Positions 43,179 to 54,331 of a DNA stretch of 64,000 nucleotides are shown here, piece after piece (positions within the stretch are counted from its first letter, which is position 1; each line of letters starts with the position of its first letter). The DNA comes from Rhodocyclales bacterium. Its GTDB lineage: Bacteria > Pseudomonadota > Gammaproteobacteria > Burkholderiales > Rhodocyclaceae. Where the stretch lies: the NCBI GenBank assembly GCA_026399435.1, contig JAPLQX010000035.1:1-64000 (forward strand), read 5' to 3'. The notes under the pieces were generated by a model. The model was given only the letters and a program-made list of their open reading frames with translations, did no database searches and was not told where the DNA came from. The position numbers and the translations under genes were made by a program.

Positions 43179-44237
43179 ATGAGCCGTTTCTGGAGCGATG
43201 TCGTCAAGGGGCTCAAGCCCTACGTGCCGGGCGAGCAGCCCAAGCTCGCCAACCTGGTGAAACTCAACACCAACGAGAATCCCTACGGACCTTCGCCGCA
43301 GGCGCTGGAAGCGATCCGCGCGGCCACGGACGAATCGCTGAAGCTCTACCCCGACCCGAATGCCGAGCAGCTCAAGCTCGCGATAGCCAAATATCACGGC
43401 ATCGAGTCGAAAAATGTCTTCGTCGGCAACGGCTCGGATGAGGTTCTGGCCCACATCTTTCTCGGCTTGCTGAAGCAGTCGCGGCCCATCCTGTTCCCCG
43501 ATATCACCTACAGCTTTTATCCGGTGTATTGCGGGCTCTACCAGGTGAGCTTCGAAACCATTGCACTGGCCGACGACTTTTCGATCCGGGTCGGCGACTA
43601 TGCAAAGCCGAACGGCGGCATCATTTTCCCCAACCCGAATGCACCGACGGGCTGCCTGCTGCCCCTGGCTGACATCGAGCGCCTGTTGCAGTCGAATCCC
43701 GACTCGGTCGTCGTGATCGACGAGGCCTACGTCGATTTCGGCGGCGAAAGTGCGATTCCGCTGATCGCGAAGTACCCGAACCTGCTGGTAGTGCAGACCT
43801 TGTCCAAGTCGCGCTCGCTGGCCGGTCTGCGGGTCGGCTTCGCCGCCGGCCACGCCGATCTGATCGAGGCGCTGGAGCGGGTCAAAAACAGCTTCAATTC
43901 CTACCCGCTGGACCGGCTGGCGATCGCCGGCGCGGTGGCCGCCTATGAAGACCGGGAGTATTTTGAGAAGACCTGCCGGGCGGTCATCGCGTCACGCGAG
44001 ACGCTGGTCGGCGAATTGAAAGTGCTCGGCTTCGAAGTGCTGCCCTCGGCGGCCAACTTCATCTTCGTTCGTCATCCGCAGCACGATGCCGAAAAGTCGG
44101 CGCTGGCGCTACGGCGACGCAGCATCATCGTGCGCCATTTCAAGCTGCCGCGCATCGAGCAGTTCCTGCGAATCACGGTCGGCACAGACGAGCAGTGCGC
44201 GGCGCTGATCGCTGCACTGACTGAAATATTGGGGTAG
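43179..44237 (+). CDS. hisC: Histidinol-phosphate aminotransferase
   Basis: 352 aa, fold-type I PLP enzyme. Schiff-base lysine K210 in [44 protein letters not shown] and the phosphate-binding segment all present, so it looks functional. It transaminates imidazole-acetol phosphate. It is the only his gene on the plus strand: hisD and hisG are on its right and hisB-hisE on its left, all on the minus strand. It is 90 bases from the divergent hisB frame and 134 bases before the methyltransferase gene it points to. Confidence 0.95.
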   Translation: MSRFWSDVVKGLKPYVPGEQPKLANLVKLNTNENPYGPSPQALEAIRAATDESLKLYPDPNAEQLKLAIAKYHGIESKNVFVGNGSDEVLAHIFLGLLKQSRPILFPDITYSFYPVYCGLYQVSFETIALADDFSIRVGDYAKPNGGIIFPNPNAPTGCLLPLADIERLLQSNPDSVVVIDEAYVDFGGESAIPLIAKYPNLLVVQTLSKSRSLAGLRVGFAAGHADLIEALERVKNSFNSYPLDRLAIAGAVAAYEDREYFEKTCRAVIASRETLVGELKVLGFEVLPSAANFIFVRHPQHDAEKSALALRRRSIIVRHFKLPRIEQFLRITVGTDEQCAALIAALTEILG

Positions 44238-44318
44238 TCGCACTTGAGTTAGTCGCTACTTAGCGAACCAAGCAACGCACTCCAACAAAATTCACGTTAT
44301 TGCATTCTCGGGGATTGC

Positions 44319-44350
44319 TTACACAGGCGTGTCGTGACACACTTGTGTAA
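44319..44350. promoter_or_regulatory. Quasi-palindrome upstream of the methyltransferase gene
   Basis: Two 15-base arms around a GT centre match at 13 of 15 positions: TTACACAGGCGTGTC and GACACACTTGTGTAA. It ends 21 bases before the GTG start. Position and size fit an operator, for example for autoregulation of the methyltransferase or a chromosomal regulator. Confidence 0.5.
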
Positions 44351-44371
44351 CTTTCCAGTGAAAGGCGCACC

Positions 44372-46405
44372 GTGACATATGCTCAAGCGTTGTTGCAACT
44401 CGATAATACCGATTTCTGTTCGGCAATTTCCGAGTTCGAACAAATACTGGCGTCGAATTCGGGAGAAGATCCCTTCGATTCTGCAATCAAGCTGCTCGCC
44501 GCCAAACTGTTTGACGAAACAGAGTGCGATGCCGGCAAGGCGGAAAAATTTCTGATTCACAAGACGCCTGAAGCGACTCACAAAGCGACACAAGAACTCT
44601 ATCGTCGGGCGATTCGGCGCTGGCCTTACCTCAACGGTTCAGGTGACGACTTGGGCATTTCGCCACAGCACCTGGTAAGTGCGATGCGCCCGTTGGTTGG
44701 TTGGCGACTCATGGGGTCCGACCTCTCCATGCTTGATGCCGCACTGGAAAGACTTGTAGCAAGGGATGCCAAGGGCGTGCTCGGCCAGTATTTCACCCCT
44801 AGAGAAGTTGTTCGCCTCTGTGTAGATGTGCTAGCACCACACCCGGACGATCAAATCATTGATCCGGCATGTGGCTCTGGAGGATTTATTTTCGAGGCCG
44901 CTCAGTATGCGCTCAAGCAATACGGGGCTGCACCAAACTGCCTGGGGATCGACTATGGCGCAAGAGCAATCAAAGTGGCAGCCTTGCTCTCGGCCGCCAG
45001 TCCCAAGCTAAGAATGGTCGTATCCAAAGCAAACAGCATAGACGGCAGAGAGTCTCCTTCCGCCATTCCCAAAGAGTGGGAAGGCTTTCTCTCGAAAAAT
45101 GGAGGCGCCAAGAATAAGCGCGCCCAACTTTGGGGAAGCTGGAATCAACTCGCGTGTTCGGTACTGCTTACCAACCCCCCGTTTGCGGGAACCATTGACG
45201 ATCCCGAGGTACTTGAAGCGTACGAAGCCCAGCAAGATCCATCGTCCAGGAAGGCTGTTAGCAGAGAACATTTGTTCTTGGAACGCGCTGTGAATCTCTT
45301 GCAGCCTGGCGGTAGACTGGCAATTGTCCTGCCGCAAGGTCTGCTGGCAAACGCATCCGCCGCTTACCTTCGAAAATGGCTATTTGGGAAATGCCGTGTC
45401 CTGGGAGTCGTGGGGCTGCATCCGTTTGCCTTCCTGCCATATACATCCGTCAAGACATCCCTATTGTTCTTGGCAAAACCTGGACCGAACGAGTCGCTCC
45501 TCAAGAGCTACCCAATATTTTTCGCGACCAGCACAAATCCTGGCAAGGACAGCAGTGCCAAGACAACGGGTACCACCGACTATCAGGCAATAGCGCAAAC
45601 GTTCTCTCGCTTTCTGAGTTCGCAGCAATTCTCTTGGGCCAAAACTCAACCTATCGCCGAGTACGTTTCAATTCAATGCGAAACAGTATCGTCGTCGGAA
45701 GTCATCCATGCCGACAGACTGGATGCCGAATACTATGACCCGCACGCCAGAGCAATCCTGCGACGGCTCGATGCGGTATCCGAGACACGACTCGCTAATC
45801 TTGTCGATACCCGCATCGACCGTTTCAAGAAGACCGCTATTGGCAAAATTACCTATCTGGATATTTCCTCCGTCGAGAGCAAAACCGGACTCACTTTCCC
45901 GAACGAAATGCAATCTGCAGACGCGCCAAGCCGTGCCTCCTATATGGTCCGCCCGGGAGATGTCCTGGTAAGCACCGTTCGCCCAGAGCGGAATGTCGTA
46001 GCCTTGGTGACTAAGTCTGTCGGAAACCAAGCTGTAGCATCCAACGGATTCTGCGTGCTACGTGCGAAAGAAATTCAGCCTGAAGTACTCTTTGCATATT
46101 GCAAGACCGAAGCTTTCAAGACAATGCTGTCTAGACACGCGACGGCTTCGATGTATCCCACCGTGACCGACAAAGATGTTCTGGGAGTTCCATTCCTGCC
46201 GCCGCCCCAGGATGTTTCAGACAAAGTTGTCAATCTTGTTCGATCGGGCCTAGATATGATCGAGAAAGCGCACCAGCAAATCACCGAGGCGGTCGCCCTA
46301 ATGAACGCACATGTTCACGGCGAGAAATCGACAGAAGTAGCGTCCGGTGTCTATGAGGTCAGGCAGGAACGAAAGCCTTACAGGCGAACCCGCCCCAACG
46401 GGTAA
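44372..46405 (+). CDS. N6-adenine DNA methyltransferase with fused target-recognition domain
   Basis: 677 aa from a GTG with AAAGG 8 bases upstream. An N-terminal helical region (about 1-130) precedes a gamma-class methyltransferase: AdoMet motif DPACGSGGF (164-172) and catalytic NPPF (268-271). Residues ~445-610 resemble one HsdS-type target-recognition half (DRLDAEYYDPHARAILRRL, GDVLVSTVRPERN, then a coiled helix). No helicase or nuclease domain is present. Layout is like type I M and half-S fused, as in BcgI-like or type II gamma systems, with the nuclease as a separate gene. The DNA is visibly more AT-rich than its neighbours, suggesting horizontal gain. Confidence 0.88.
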   Translation: MTYAQALLQLDNTDFCSAISEFEQILASNSGEDPFDSAIKLLAAKLFDETECDAGKAEKFLIHKTPEATHKATQELYRRAIRRWPYLNGSGDDLGISPQHLVSAMRPLVGWRLMGSDLSMLDAALERLVARDAKGVLGQYFTPREVVRLCVDVLAPHPDDQIIDPACGSGGFIFEAAQYALKQYGAAPNCLGIDYGARAIKVAALLSAASPKLRMVVSKANSIDGRESPSAIPKEWEGFLSKNGGAKNKRAQLWGSWNQLACSVLLTNPPFAGTIDDPEVLEAYEAQQDPSSRKAVSREHLFLERAVNLLQPGGRLAIVLPQGLLANASAAYLRKWLFGKCRVLGVVGLHPFAFLPYTSVKTSLLFLAKPGPNESLLKSYPIFFATSTNPGKDSSAKTTGTTDYQAIAQTFSRFLSSQQFSWAKTQPIAEYVSIQCETVSSSEVIHADRLDAEYYDPHARAILRRLDAVSETRLANLVDTRIDRFKKTAIGKITYLDISSVESKTGLTFPNEMQSADAPSRASYMVRPGDVLVSTVRPERNVVALVTKSVGNQAVASNGFCVLRAKEIQPEVLFAYCKTEAFKTMLSRHATASMYPTVTDKDVLGVPFLPPPQDVSDKVVNLVRSGLDMIEKAHQQITEAVALMNAHVHGEKSTEVASGVYEVRQERKPYRRTRPNG

Positions 46406-46409
46406 TCGA

Positions 46410-47339
46410 CTATCTTCGTATCGGCTTTGTCTTCACGTTCCACATATCCACGCGCCGACACGCTTCGAGTAGATCAGCGGTCCAAGGTCCGGACGGTAGA
46501 GAAGAAATCGGGGGGTTCTGCGTAACATGCACAGGATGCGCAGGCACCTTCGGCAATCCCCACTCTTTGCATTCATCGTCGGAAACCGACAGAGAGTATG
46601 CGAAATCGGTAATTCGCCCTGTCCGCAGCCACATAGAGACAGCAAATATGTCTTGATCCTTGAAGCGACAGGAACTCGTAGCCCAAACCTGTCTGTCTTC
46701 ACGAGCACTGTTCTTACCGCCCCCCTCTCGCGAAACCGTATGGATCAGTCGTGCTTTGGTCGTGTCTGTGCCCCAAAGCGACTTGAGTTCTACCCGATAG
46801 ACGGCTGAACCTTTCTCCAGCCTGAAATCGAAATAGTTCTGAGTACCGACATGCTTGGCCACATTCTCCGGCATGCGCGTAACCCGAAACCCCAGTTCTT
46901 TCGCCTGAAGAAAGAATGCTGCTTCGCACAGAGCAGACTCGACCTTGGACGTAACTCCGAATGGATCGACCTCCAAATAGTCACCGACCTTCACTTCGGA
47001 CAATGCCGAGGCGAGTCGCGCGCTATCGAAGTACAACTCCCCCTCCACATGATCCGGTAAGGATCGGAGAATTCTGCCCTTGATAACTTCCCTCCAAGGG
47101 GCGCTACCCTCCACATGATCGCGGGGAACGACTTTCCCCGTTGTTCCTTCTTCAAAAGTAGTCCAAACGCCTTGGGGCACTTCGGCACGAAACTCTGCCC
47201 GCGTCTTTTTCGGCGAAGGGGTTTCCTTCCGAATATCTACGACACGAAGTCGGTACGGCGTAAGAACACGATTGAGCATTTCCGGCGTCGCACCGCCGAA
47301 CCGCTGTAACAGTAACTCGATTGTCTTCTTTGTTGGCAT
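46410..47339 (-). CDS. Putative restriction endonuclease (PD-(D/E)XK-like)
   Basis: 309 aa from the ATG at 47339 (MPTKKTIELLLQRFGG); the frame extends to 47435 inside hisD but without support. A nuclease core is suggested by E134, D171 (NYFDFRLE) and E184-x-K186 (YRVELKSLWG), the D ... E-x-K order of restriction enzymes. Convergent with the methyltransferase, 4 bases between stops, as in many R-M pairs. It starts only 22 bases after the hisD stop on the same strand, so it may be transcribed from the his promoter. No database family recognised; function is by motif and context. Confidence 0.72.
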   Translation of the reverse strand: MPTKKTIELLLQRFGGATPEMLNRVLTPYRLRVVDIRKETPSPKKTRAEFRAEVPQGVWTTFEEGTTGKVVPRDHVEGSAPWREVIKGRILRSLPDHVEGELYFDSARLASALSEVKVGDYLEVDPFGVTSKVESALCEAAFFLQAKELGFRVTRMPENVAKHVGTQNYFDFRLEKGSAVYRVELKSLWGTDTTKARLIHTVSREGGGKNSAREDRQVWATSSCRFKDQDIFAVSMWLRTGRITDFAYSLSVSDDECKEWGLPKVPAHPVHVTQNPPISSLPSGPWTADLLEACRRVDMWNVKTKPIRR

Positions 47340-47361
47340 GGCAAGGAGATGTGGAAATGGC

Positions 47362-48657
47362 TCAGTGCTTGATGCGCAGCTCCGCTGCGCGGGCATGGGC
47401 GGTGAGCCCTTCGCCGTGCGCCAGTGTCGCGGCAATCGGCCCCAGGGTTTGCGCTCCGGCCTTGGATACCTCGATCAGGCTGGTGCGTTTCTGAAAGTCA
47501 TAGACGCCGAGCGGCGACGAAAACCGCGCGCTGCGGGAGGTCGGCAGCACATGGTTGGGACCGGCGCAGTAGTCGCCGAGCGACTCCGAGCTGTAGTGCC
47601 CGAGGAAGATCGCGCCGGCGTGGCGGATCTTGTCCACCAGCGACGCCGGATCGGCCACCGCCAGTTCGAGGTGTTCCGGCGCAATACGGTTGGCGACGGT
47701 GCAGGCCTCGTCGAGATCGGCAACCTGTATCAGGGCGCCCCTTCCCTTGAGCGAGGCGGCGATTACCTCGCGACGCGGCATGGTCGGCAACAGCTTTTCG
47801 ATGCTCGCGGCGACCCGCGCAATGAAATCGGCATCCGGACTCAGCAGGATCGACTGCGCCAGTTCGTCATGCTCGGCCTGTGCGAACAGGTCGATCGCCA
47901 CCCAGTCGGGATTGGCCGACATATCGGCGATAACGACAACCTCCGAGGGCCCGGCCACCATGTCGATGCCGACTGTGCCGAAGACGCGGCGCTTGGCCGC
48001 CGCCACATAGGCGTTGCCGGGGCCGACGATCTTGTCCACTTGCGGAATGGTCTGCGTGCCGTAGGCCAGTGCCGCCACCGCCTGCGCACCGCCCAGCGTG
48101 AACACGCGATCGACGCCGACCAGGCAGGCGGCGGCCAGCACCAGCGCATTCTTCTCGCCGCGCGGGGTGGGCACCACCATGATCAGTTCGCCGACTCCCG
48201 CCACCTTTGCCGGCAGCGCATTCATCAACACCGAGCTCGGGTAGGCCGCCTTGCCGCCAGGCACGTAGAGGCCGACGCGGTCCAGGGGCGTGATCTTCTG
48301 CCCGAGCCGCGTCCCGTCGGCTTCGGTGAAACTCCACGACTCGAGCTTCTGCCGCTCGTGATATGAGCTTACCCGCTGTGCCGCCGCTTCGAGCGCCGCA
48401 CGCTGGGCAACCGGGAGGCTGTCCAGCGCTCGCCGCAGCTCGCTCCGGGGCAGTTCCAGCTCGGCCATGGTGCCGACATCGAGCTGGTCGAAACGGCGTG
48501 TGTATTCGAGCACCGCCGCATCACCTTCGGCGCGGACTCGTTTCAGGATTTCGGCAACGGTCTGCTCGATGGCATCGTCCGTCGAATGGTCGAACTGCAG
48601 CAGCGCGTCGAGCGTGGCGAGGAAGCCGGGGGCCCGGCTCGACAACCGGCGAATCAT
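47362..48657 (-). CDS. hisD: Histidinol dehydrogenase
   Basis: 431 aa. Zinc-enzyme motif region [24 protein letters not shown] and the NAD region [12 protein letters not shown]; catalytic Glu-His pair in IAPEHLEL. Catalyses the last two oxidations to histidine. Overlaps hisG by 4 bases. Its normal downstream partner hisC has been replaced by the restriction gene. Confidence 0.97.
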   Translation of the reverse strand: MIRRLSSRAPGFLATLDALLQFDHSTDDAIEQTVAEILKRVRAEGDAAVLEYTRRFDQLDVGTMAELELPRSELRRALDSLPVAQRAALEAAAQRVSSYHERQKLESWSFTEADGTRLGQKITPLDRVGLYVPGGKAAYPSSVLMNALPAKVAGVGELIMVVPTPRGEKNALVLAAACLVGVDRVFTLGGAQAVAALAYGTQTIPQVDKIVGPGNAYVAAAKRRVFGTVGIDMVAGPSEVVVIADMSANPDWVAIDLFAQAEHDELAQSILLSPDADFIARVAASIEKLLPTMPRREVIAASLKGRGALIQVADLDEACTVANRIAPEHLELAVADPASLVDKIRHAGAIFLGHYSSESLGDYCAGPNHVLPTSRSARFSSPLGVYDFQKRTSLIEVSKAGAQTLGPIAATLAHGEGLTAHARAAELRIKH

Positions 48658-49295
48658 CGGATTGCGGCCTCAATGGCAGCGATGACCGGTTGCAGCAGGC
48701 CGCGCTTCATCTTGAGCGCCGCCTGATTCACCACCAGCCGCGAGGAGATGCTCATGATCTCCTCGACCTCCACCAGATTGTTGGCTTTCAGCGTGCTGCC
48801 GCTGGAAACCAGATCGACGATGGCCTCGGCCAGACCTGCCAGCGGCGCCAATTCCATCGAACCATAGAGCTTGATGAGGTCGACATGGACCCCCTTGGCC
48901 GCGAAGTGCTCGCGCGCAACGGCAATATACTTCGTGGCAATCCGCAAGCGCGCTCCGCGCCGGACCGCAGCCGCATAGTCGAAGCCGGCCGGCGCCGCAA
49001 CGCACATGCGGCATTTGGCGATGTTGAGATCGAGCGGCTGGTACAGCCCCGCGCCGCCGTGTTCCAGCAATACGTCCTTGCCGGCGATGCCGAGATCGGC
49101 CGCGCCGTATTGAACATAGGTCGGGACATCCGAGGCGCGCACGATCACCACGCGGACGTCAGCACGGTTGGTGCCGATGATCAACTTGCGAGACTTTTCC
49201 GGATCTTCGGCCGGCACGATGCCTGCCGCCGCCAACAGGGGCAGGGTTTCTTCGAAGATGCGGCCCTTGGAAAGGGCGATGGTGATTCCGCTCAT
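48654..49295 (-). CDS. hisG: ATP phosphoribosyltransferase, short form
   Basis: 213 aa, the short HisG that lacks the C-terminal regulatory domain and needs HisZ for activity and feedback control. [22 protein letters not shown] start; PRPP loop [15 protein letters not shown]. First dedicated histidine step. hisZ is not in this window. 4 bases after murA. Confidence 0.96.
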   Translation of the reverse strand: MSGITIALSKGRIFEETLPLLAAAGIVPAEDPEKSRKLIIGTNRADVRVVIVRASDVPTYVQYGAADLGIAGKDVLLEHGGAGLYQPLDLNIAKCRMCVAAPAGFDYAAAVRRGARLRIATKYIAVAREHFAAKGVHVDLIKLYGSMELAPLAGLAEAIVDLVSSGSTLKANNLVEVEEIMSISSRLVVNQAALKMKRGLLQPVIAAIEAAIR

Positions 49296-49299
49296 GCGG

Positions 49300-50803
<1,504 letters not shown>

Positions 50804-50813
50804 ATGAAACTCC

Positions 50814-51572
50814 TCAGGCGCGCAGCTTGTAGCCGCGTTTCAGCAGGTTCAGGGAAAATGTGGTCAGCAGTGCGAGGCACGTGCCGACCACGGCAAGGCT
50901 CAGCCAGGGCGACGCATCGGAGACGCCGAAGAAGCCATGGCGAAAGCCGTCAATCATGTAGAACACCGGGTTCCAGTGCGATACCTGCTGCCAGAAAGGC
51001 GGCAGCGAATTGACCGAGTAGAAGACGCCGGACAGAAAGGTGAGCGGCATGATCAGAAAGTTCTGGAAGGCGGCGAGCTGATCGAATTTGTCGGCCCAGA
51101 TGCCGGCAATCACGCCGAGACTGCCGAGAATCGCACCGCCCAGCAAGGCGAAAACGAGAATCCACACCGGTTCGGCAAACGTCAGCGGGGCAAACCAGAA
51201 CGTGGCCAGCAGGACGCCCGCTCCCACCACGAGGCCGCGCACCACCGACGCCAGGACATAGGCCAGGAAGAACTCAAGATAGGAAATCGGCGGCAGCAGA
51301 ACGAAGACGATGTTGCCCGTTACCTTGGACTGGATCAGCGAGGACGAGGAATTGGCAAAGGCGTTCTGCAACACCGACATCATCACCAGCCCCGGGATCA
51401 GGAATGCCGTGTAGATGACGCCGTGCACCTTCACATGGCCTTCCAGTACATGGGAAAAGATCAGCAGGTAGAGCAACGCGGTAAGCACGGGCGCCGCGAC
51501 CGTCTGCGAGGCCACTTTCCAGAAACGCAGCACTTCCTTGTAGAAAAGGGTGGAAAAGCCGCCGTGGCACAT
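50814..51572 (-). CDS. ABC-2 type transporter permease (YadH-like)
   Basis: 252 aa with six membrane helices. Conserved VMMSVLQNAFANSSSSLIQSKVTGN and FLSGVFYSVNSLP with WNPVFYMIDGFRHGFFG near the C-terminus, the YadH pattern. Pairs with the ATPase gene one base upstream. Substrate unknown; the neighbouring Mla genes suggest envelope material. Confidence 0.93.
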   Translation of the reverse strand: MCHGGFSTLFYKEVLRFWKVASQTVAAPVLTALLYLLIFSHVLEGHVKVHGVIYTAFLIPGLVMMSVLQNAFANSSSSLIQSKVTGNIVFVLLPPISYLEFFLAYVLASVVRGLVVGAGVLLATFWFAPLTFAEPVWILVFALLGGAILGSLGVIAGIWADKFDQLAAFQNFLIMPLTFLSGVFYSVNSLPPFWQQVSHWNPVFYMIDGFRHGFFGVSDASPWLSLAVVGTCLALLTTFSLNLLKRGYKLRA

Positions 51573-51573
51573 C

Positions 51574-52488
51574 TCAGTTCACCTGTCCCTGTGGCGGCCC
51601 TTGCATGACGCGGACGAATACCTCTTCGAGATCGGGCTTGCCGATTTCAAGATCGTCTATGCGGCAGCCGGCCGCGCGTAGCCTTGCCAGCAGCGGCTCG
51701 ACCTGATCAAAGCCATCGAAGGGAAAAGACCACCAGCCGCCATTTTCTGCGCCGTCACGGGCTAGCTCCAGCGGCATCGCGCCGGCGGTGCGCAAGCGCA
51801 AGGCGTGGACGGAGAAGCGGCGCAGCAGGTTTGCCGTAGTGTCCAGGGCGACCACCCGACCGGCCTTCAGCATGGCGATGCGAGTGCAGAGATTCTCGGC
51901 CTCCTCCAGATAATGCGTGGTCAGGACGATGGTATGTCCCGCTTCGTTCAGGCGCCGGATGAAAGCCCACAGGGTCTGGCGCAATTCGACATCGACCCCG
52001 GCCGTCGGCTCGTCGAGCACGATCACCGGCGGACGATGCACCAGGGCCTGTGCGACGAGCACGCGGCGTTTCATGCCGCCGGAAAGCATGCGCATGTTGG
52101 CATTGGCCTTGGACGTCAAGCCCAGGTTCTCCAGAATCTCATCGATCCAGTCGTCGTTGTCACCAATGCCGAAGTAGCCGGACTGGATCTTCAGCGATTC
52201 GCGAACCGTGAAAAAGGGATCGAAAACCAGCTCCTGGGGCACCACTCCAAGGTGGCGGCGCGCGGCGCGATAGTCGCCTTGAACATCGTGGCCCATCACA
52301 CAGAGGCTGCCGGCATCGGGGCGAACCAGTCCGGCAAGCGCCGAAATCAGGGTTGTCTTGCCGGCGCCATTGGGACCCAGCAGCCCGAAGAACTCTCCCT
52401 GCTGAACCTCGAGGTCGACACGGTCCAGCGCCTGGGTGCTGCCAAAGCATTTGGAGACCTGCTTAATGCGGATCGCAGCCGACATCAT
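51574..52488 (-). CDS. ABC transporter ATP-binding protein (YadG-like)
   Basis: 304 aa. Walker A GPNGAGKTTLISALAG, signature LSGGMKRRVLVAQAL, Walker B VIVLDEPTAGVD, H-loop TTHYLEEAE. C-terminal ~70 residues form the YadG-type extension. Energises the ABC-2 permease encoded next. Starts 22 bases after mlaB. Confidence 0.94.
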   Translation of the reverse strand: MMSAAIRIKQVSKCFGSTQALDRVDLEVQQGEFFGLLGPNGAGKTTLISALAGLVRPDAGSLCVMGHDVQGDYRAARRHLGVVPQELVFDPFFTVRESLKIQSGYFGIGDNDDWIDEILENLGLTSKANANMRMLSGGMKRRVLVAQALVHRPPVIVLDEPTAGVDVELRQTLWAFIRRLNEAGHTIVLTTHYLEEAENLCTRIAMLKAGRVVALDTTANLLRRFSVHALRLRTAGAMPLELARDGAENGGWWSFPFDGFDQVEPLLARLRAAGCRIDDLEIGKPDLEEVFVRVMQGPPQGQVN

Positions 52489-52510
52489 GCCAACCCGAGG
52501 GCTGCTGCGG

Positions 52511-52798
52511 TCAGAGCTTGTGCTGCGGAAGAAGATCGGCGACGTCGTAGACCGCAGCGAGACTCAGCAGATTCTGTGGCGGGTTCAGAAGACGCAAGGA
52601 TTTCCCTCCGGCCTGCGCCGCCCGCATCCAGCCAAAAACCACGGCCAGGCACGAGGAATCCAGATCCGTCACTGCAGCCAGATCGAAGTTTGCCGAACTG
52701 GACGCTATGGCGGCTTCTCCTTCGGCGAGCAGCGCGGCCGCGTCCGACATGGTCATCGGGCCCGACACCTCGACGCTGTCACCGGTGATACGGATCAT
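52511..52798 (-). CDS. mlaB: STAS-domain protein MlaB
   Basis: 95 aa STAS fold; DLDSSCLAVVFGWMRAAQA is the phosphorylatable-serine region of anti-sigma-antagonist-like STAS domains, here the cytoplasmic MlaB that stabilises the MlaFE complex. Overlaps mlaC by 4 bases. Confidence 0.88.
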   Translation of the reverse strand: MIRITGDSVEVSGPMTMSDAAALLAEGEAAIASSSANFDLAAVTDLDSSCLAVVFGWMRAAQAGGKSLRLLNPPQNLLSLAAVYDVADLLPQHKL

Positions 52799-53415
52799 TT
52801 CTTTACCGAGGTGGCCTCGCCGGACTTGTTCTTGGCTTGCAGGGACTTGATCAAGCCTTCGATACCGTTGTTGCGCACTTCGGACGCAAAGGATTCGCGG
52901 TAGTTGGTCACCAAGCTGATGCCGCCGACTTCGATATCGTAGACTTTCCAGCCGCTGGGAGCCTTTTCAAGCCAATAGTCCAGCTCGACGTTCTTGCCCG
53001 CACCCGCCTGCTGGATTTCGGTGCGGACCCGGACATCGGTCTCGCCAGCCTTGAGCGTGAAGGGTTTGAAAGCGACGGTCTGGTTCTTGTACTCGGTCAA
53101 GGCCTTGGAATAGGTCCGCACCAGAAGAGTATGAAATTCGTCGGTCAGGATCTTCTGCTGCGCCGGGCTGGCCTGTCGCCAATCGCGGGCCATTGCCAGT
53201 TGCGTCATGCGCGTGAAGTTGAAGTTCGGCAGCACCTTGGCCTCGACCAGATCGATGGCCTTCTTTGTATTGCCGGACTGGATATCCTTGTCCTTGCGGA
53301 CAATCTCCAGCACTTCGTTGGTAACCGTCTTGACCAGGACGTCGGGGGCGACTTCCTGGGCCATCGCCGTGGCGGCAAAAAGCAGGCCGCCGATTAGTGC
53401 AAACAGGGATTTCAT
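52795..53415 (-). CDS. mlaC: Periplasmic phospholipid-binding protein MlaC
   Basis: 206 aa from the ATG at 53415, with AGGA eight bases upstream; the frame to 53469 is not needed. Signal peptide FALIGGLLFAATAMAQ. Ttg2/MlaC fold (ARDWRQASPAQQKILTDEF, VEGTNV-like region YRESFASEVRNNGIEGLI). Ferries phospholipids between MlaA at the outer membrane and MlaFEDB. Confidence 0.94.
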   Translation of the reverse strand: MKSLFALIGGLLFAATAMAQEVAPDVLVKTVTNEVLEIVRKDKDIQSGNTKKAIDLVEAKVLPNFNFTRMTQLAMARDWRQASPAQQKILTDEFHTLLVRTYSKALTEYKNQTVAFKPFTLKAGETDVRVRTEIQQAGAGKNVELDYWLEKAPSGWKVYDIEVGGISLVTNYRESFASEVRNNGIEGLIKSLQAKNKSGEATSVKK

Positions 53416-53468
53416 TCTGGATTTCCTGAGAATACTGGGGCTGGGGGAACACGCCCCGGAGTGGGACA

Positions 53469-54311
53469 CTATTTGGCTTCTGACGACGCTTGCGTGCGGG
53501 CCACCAGCAAGGCAGGCACCGGCGCAACAGGGGCTAGCTCGGCACGCGGATCGGGAACTCCCGCTTCCGCCGTCTGCGGACCATCGGCTGGCCCAGCATC
53601 CGCCTCAATCTCCCGTGGCGGGTTGCCATCGTGAATCAGGTTGCGGCGGCGCTGGAGATAGGCGTCGCGCATGTACGAATACTTGTCCAGCGCCGCTTCC
53701 TCGATGACCTTGTCAGCCGGCAGCAGATTGGCCCGATCATTCACGAAACGCAAAGCCAACGCCAAGTCGCGGGTCCGCGTCGGCCTGTGATTCGCCACCG
53801 GATCGGCCGCGACATCGAGCACCAGACCCACCGTGTCACGCGCGGTGCGCGACCCGAATACGGGAATCACCACATACGCGCCATTGCCGACGCCCCACCG
53901 GCCAAACGTCTGGCCAAAGTCTTCGTCGTGCTTTTCCAGCCCGGCATCCGATGCGAAGTCTATGACGCCGAGCAGGCCGACGGTGGTGTTGATCATGACC
54001 CGGCCCAGGTCACTGAATGCCTCCGGAACCTTGCCCTGCAGCAGGTTATTCACGCCAATGAAGAGATCGTCGATATTGCTGAAGAAATTGGTGACGCCGG
54101 TCTTGATGGGCGAGGGCAAAACAGCGTCGTAGCCCTTGGCAACCGGCTTCACGATGGCGGCATCGAGCCCTTCGTTGAAGGCGAACATGGCGCGATTGAA
54201 GCCCTCGATCGGATCCTTGGGATTTCCCGAGGTTGCACATCCGGCCAGCAGACCGGTGGCCGCAACGGCCACAGCGACGGTTTTGATACGGGCAGGCAAC
54301 GTGGTCTTCAT
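53469..54311 (-). CDS. mlaA: Outer-membrane lipoprotein MlaA (VacJ)
   Basis: 280 aa. Lipobox LLAGC at about residue 25. Core motifs DPIEGFNRAMFAFNEGLD and QTFGRWGVGNGAYVVIPVFG. Extracts misplaced phospholipids from the outer leaflet. Placing mlaA inside the mlaFED-mlaC-mlaB run is the betaproteobacterial order. Confidence 0.96.
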   Translation of the reverse strand: MKTTLPARIKTVAVAVAATGLLAGCATSGNPKDPIEGFNRAMFAFNEGLDAAIVKPVAKGYDAVLPSPIKTGVTNFFSNIDDLFIGVNNLLQGKVPEAFSDLGRVMINTTVGLLGVIDFASDAGLEKHDEDFGQTFGRWGVGNGAYVVIPVFGSRTARDTVGLVLDVAADPVANHRPTRTRDLALALRFVNDRANLLPADKVIEEAALDKYSYMRDAYLQRRRNLIHDGNPPREIEADAGPADGPQTAEAGVPDPRAELAPVAPVPALLVARTQASSEAK

Positions 54312-54331
54312 TCTTTTTAGGTACCTGTCGA

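Noticed and set aside
48654-49295. hisG as a truncated gene
   Set aside because: At 213 aa it is the normal short-form HisG that works with HisZ; nothing is broken.
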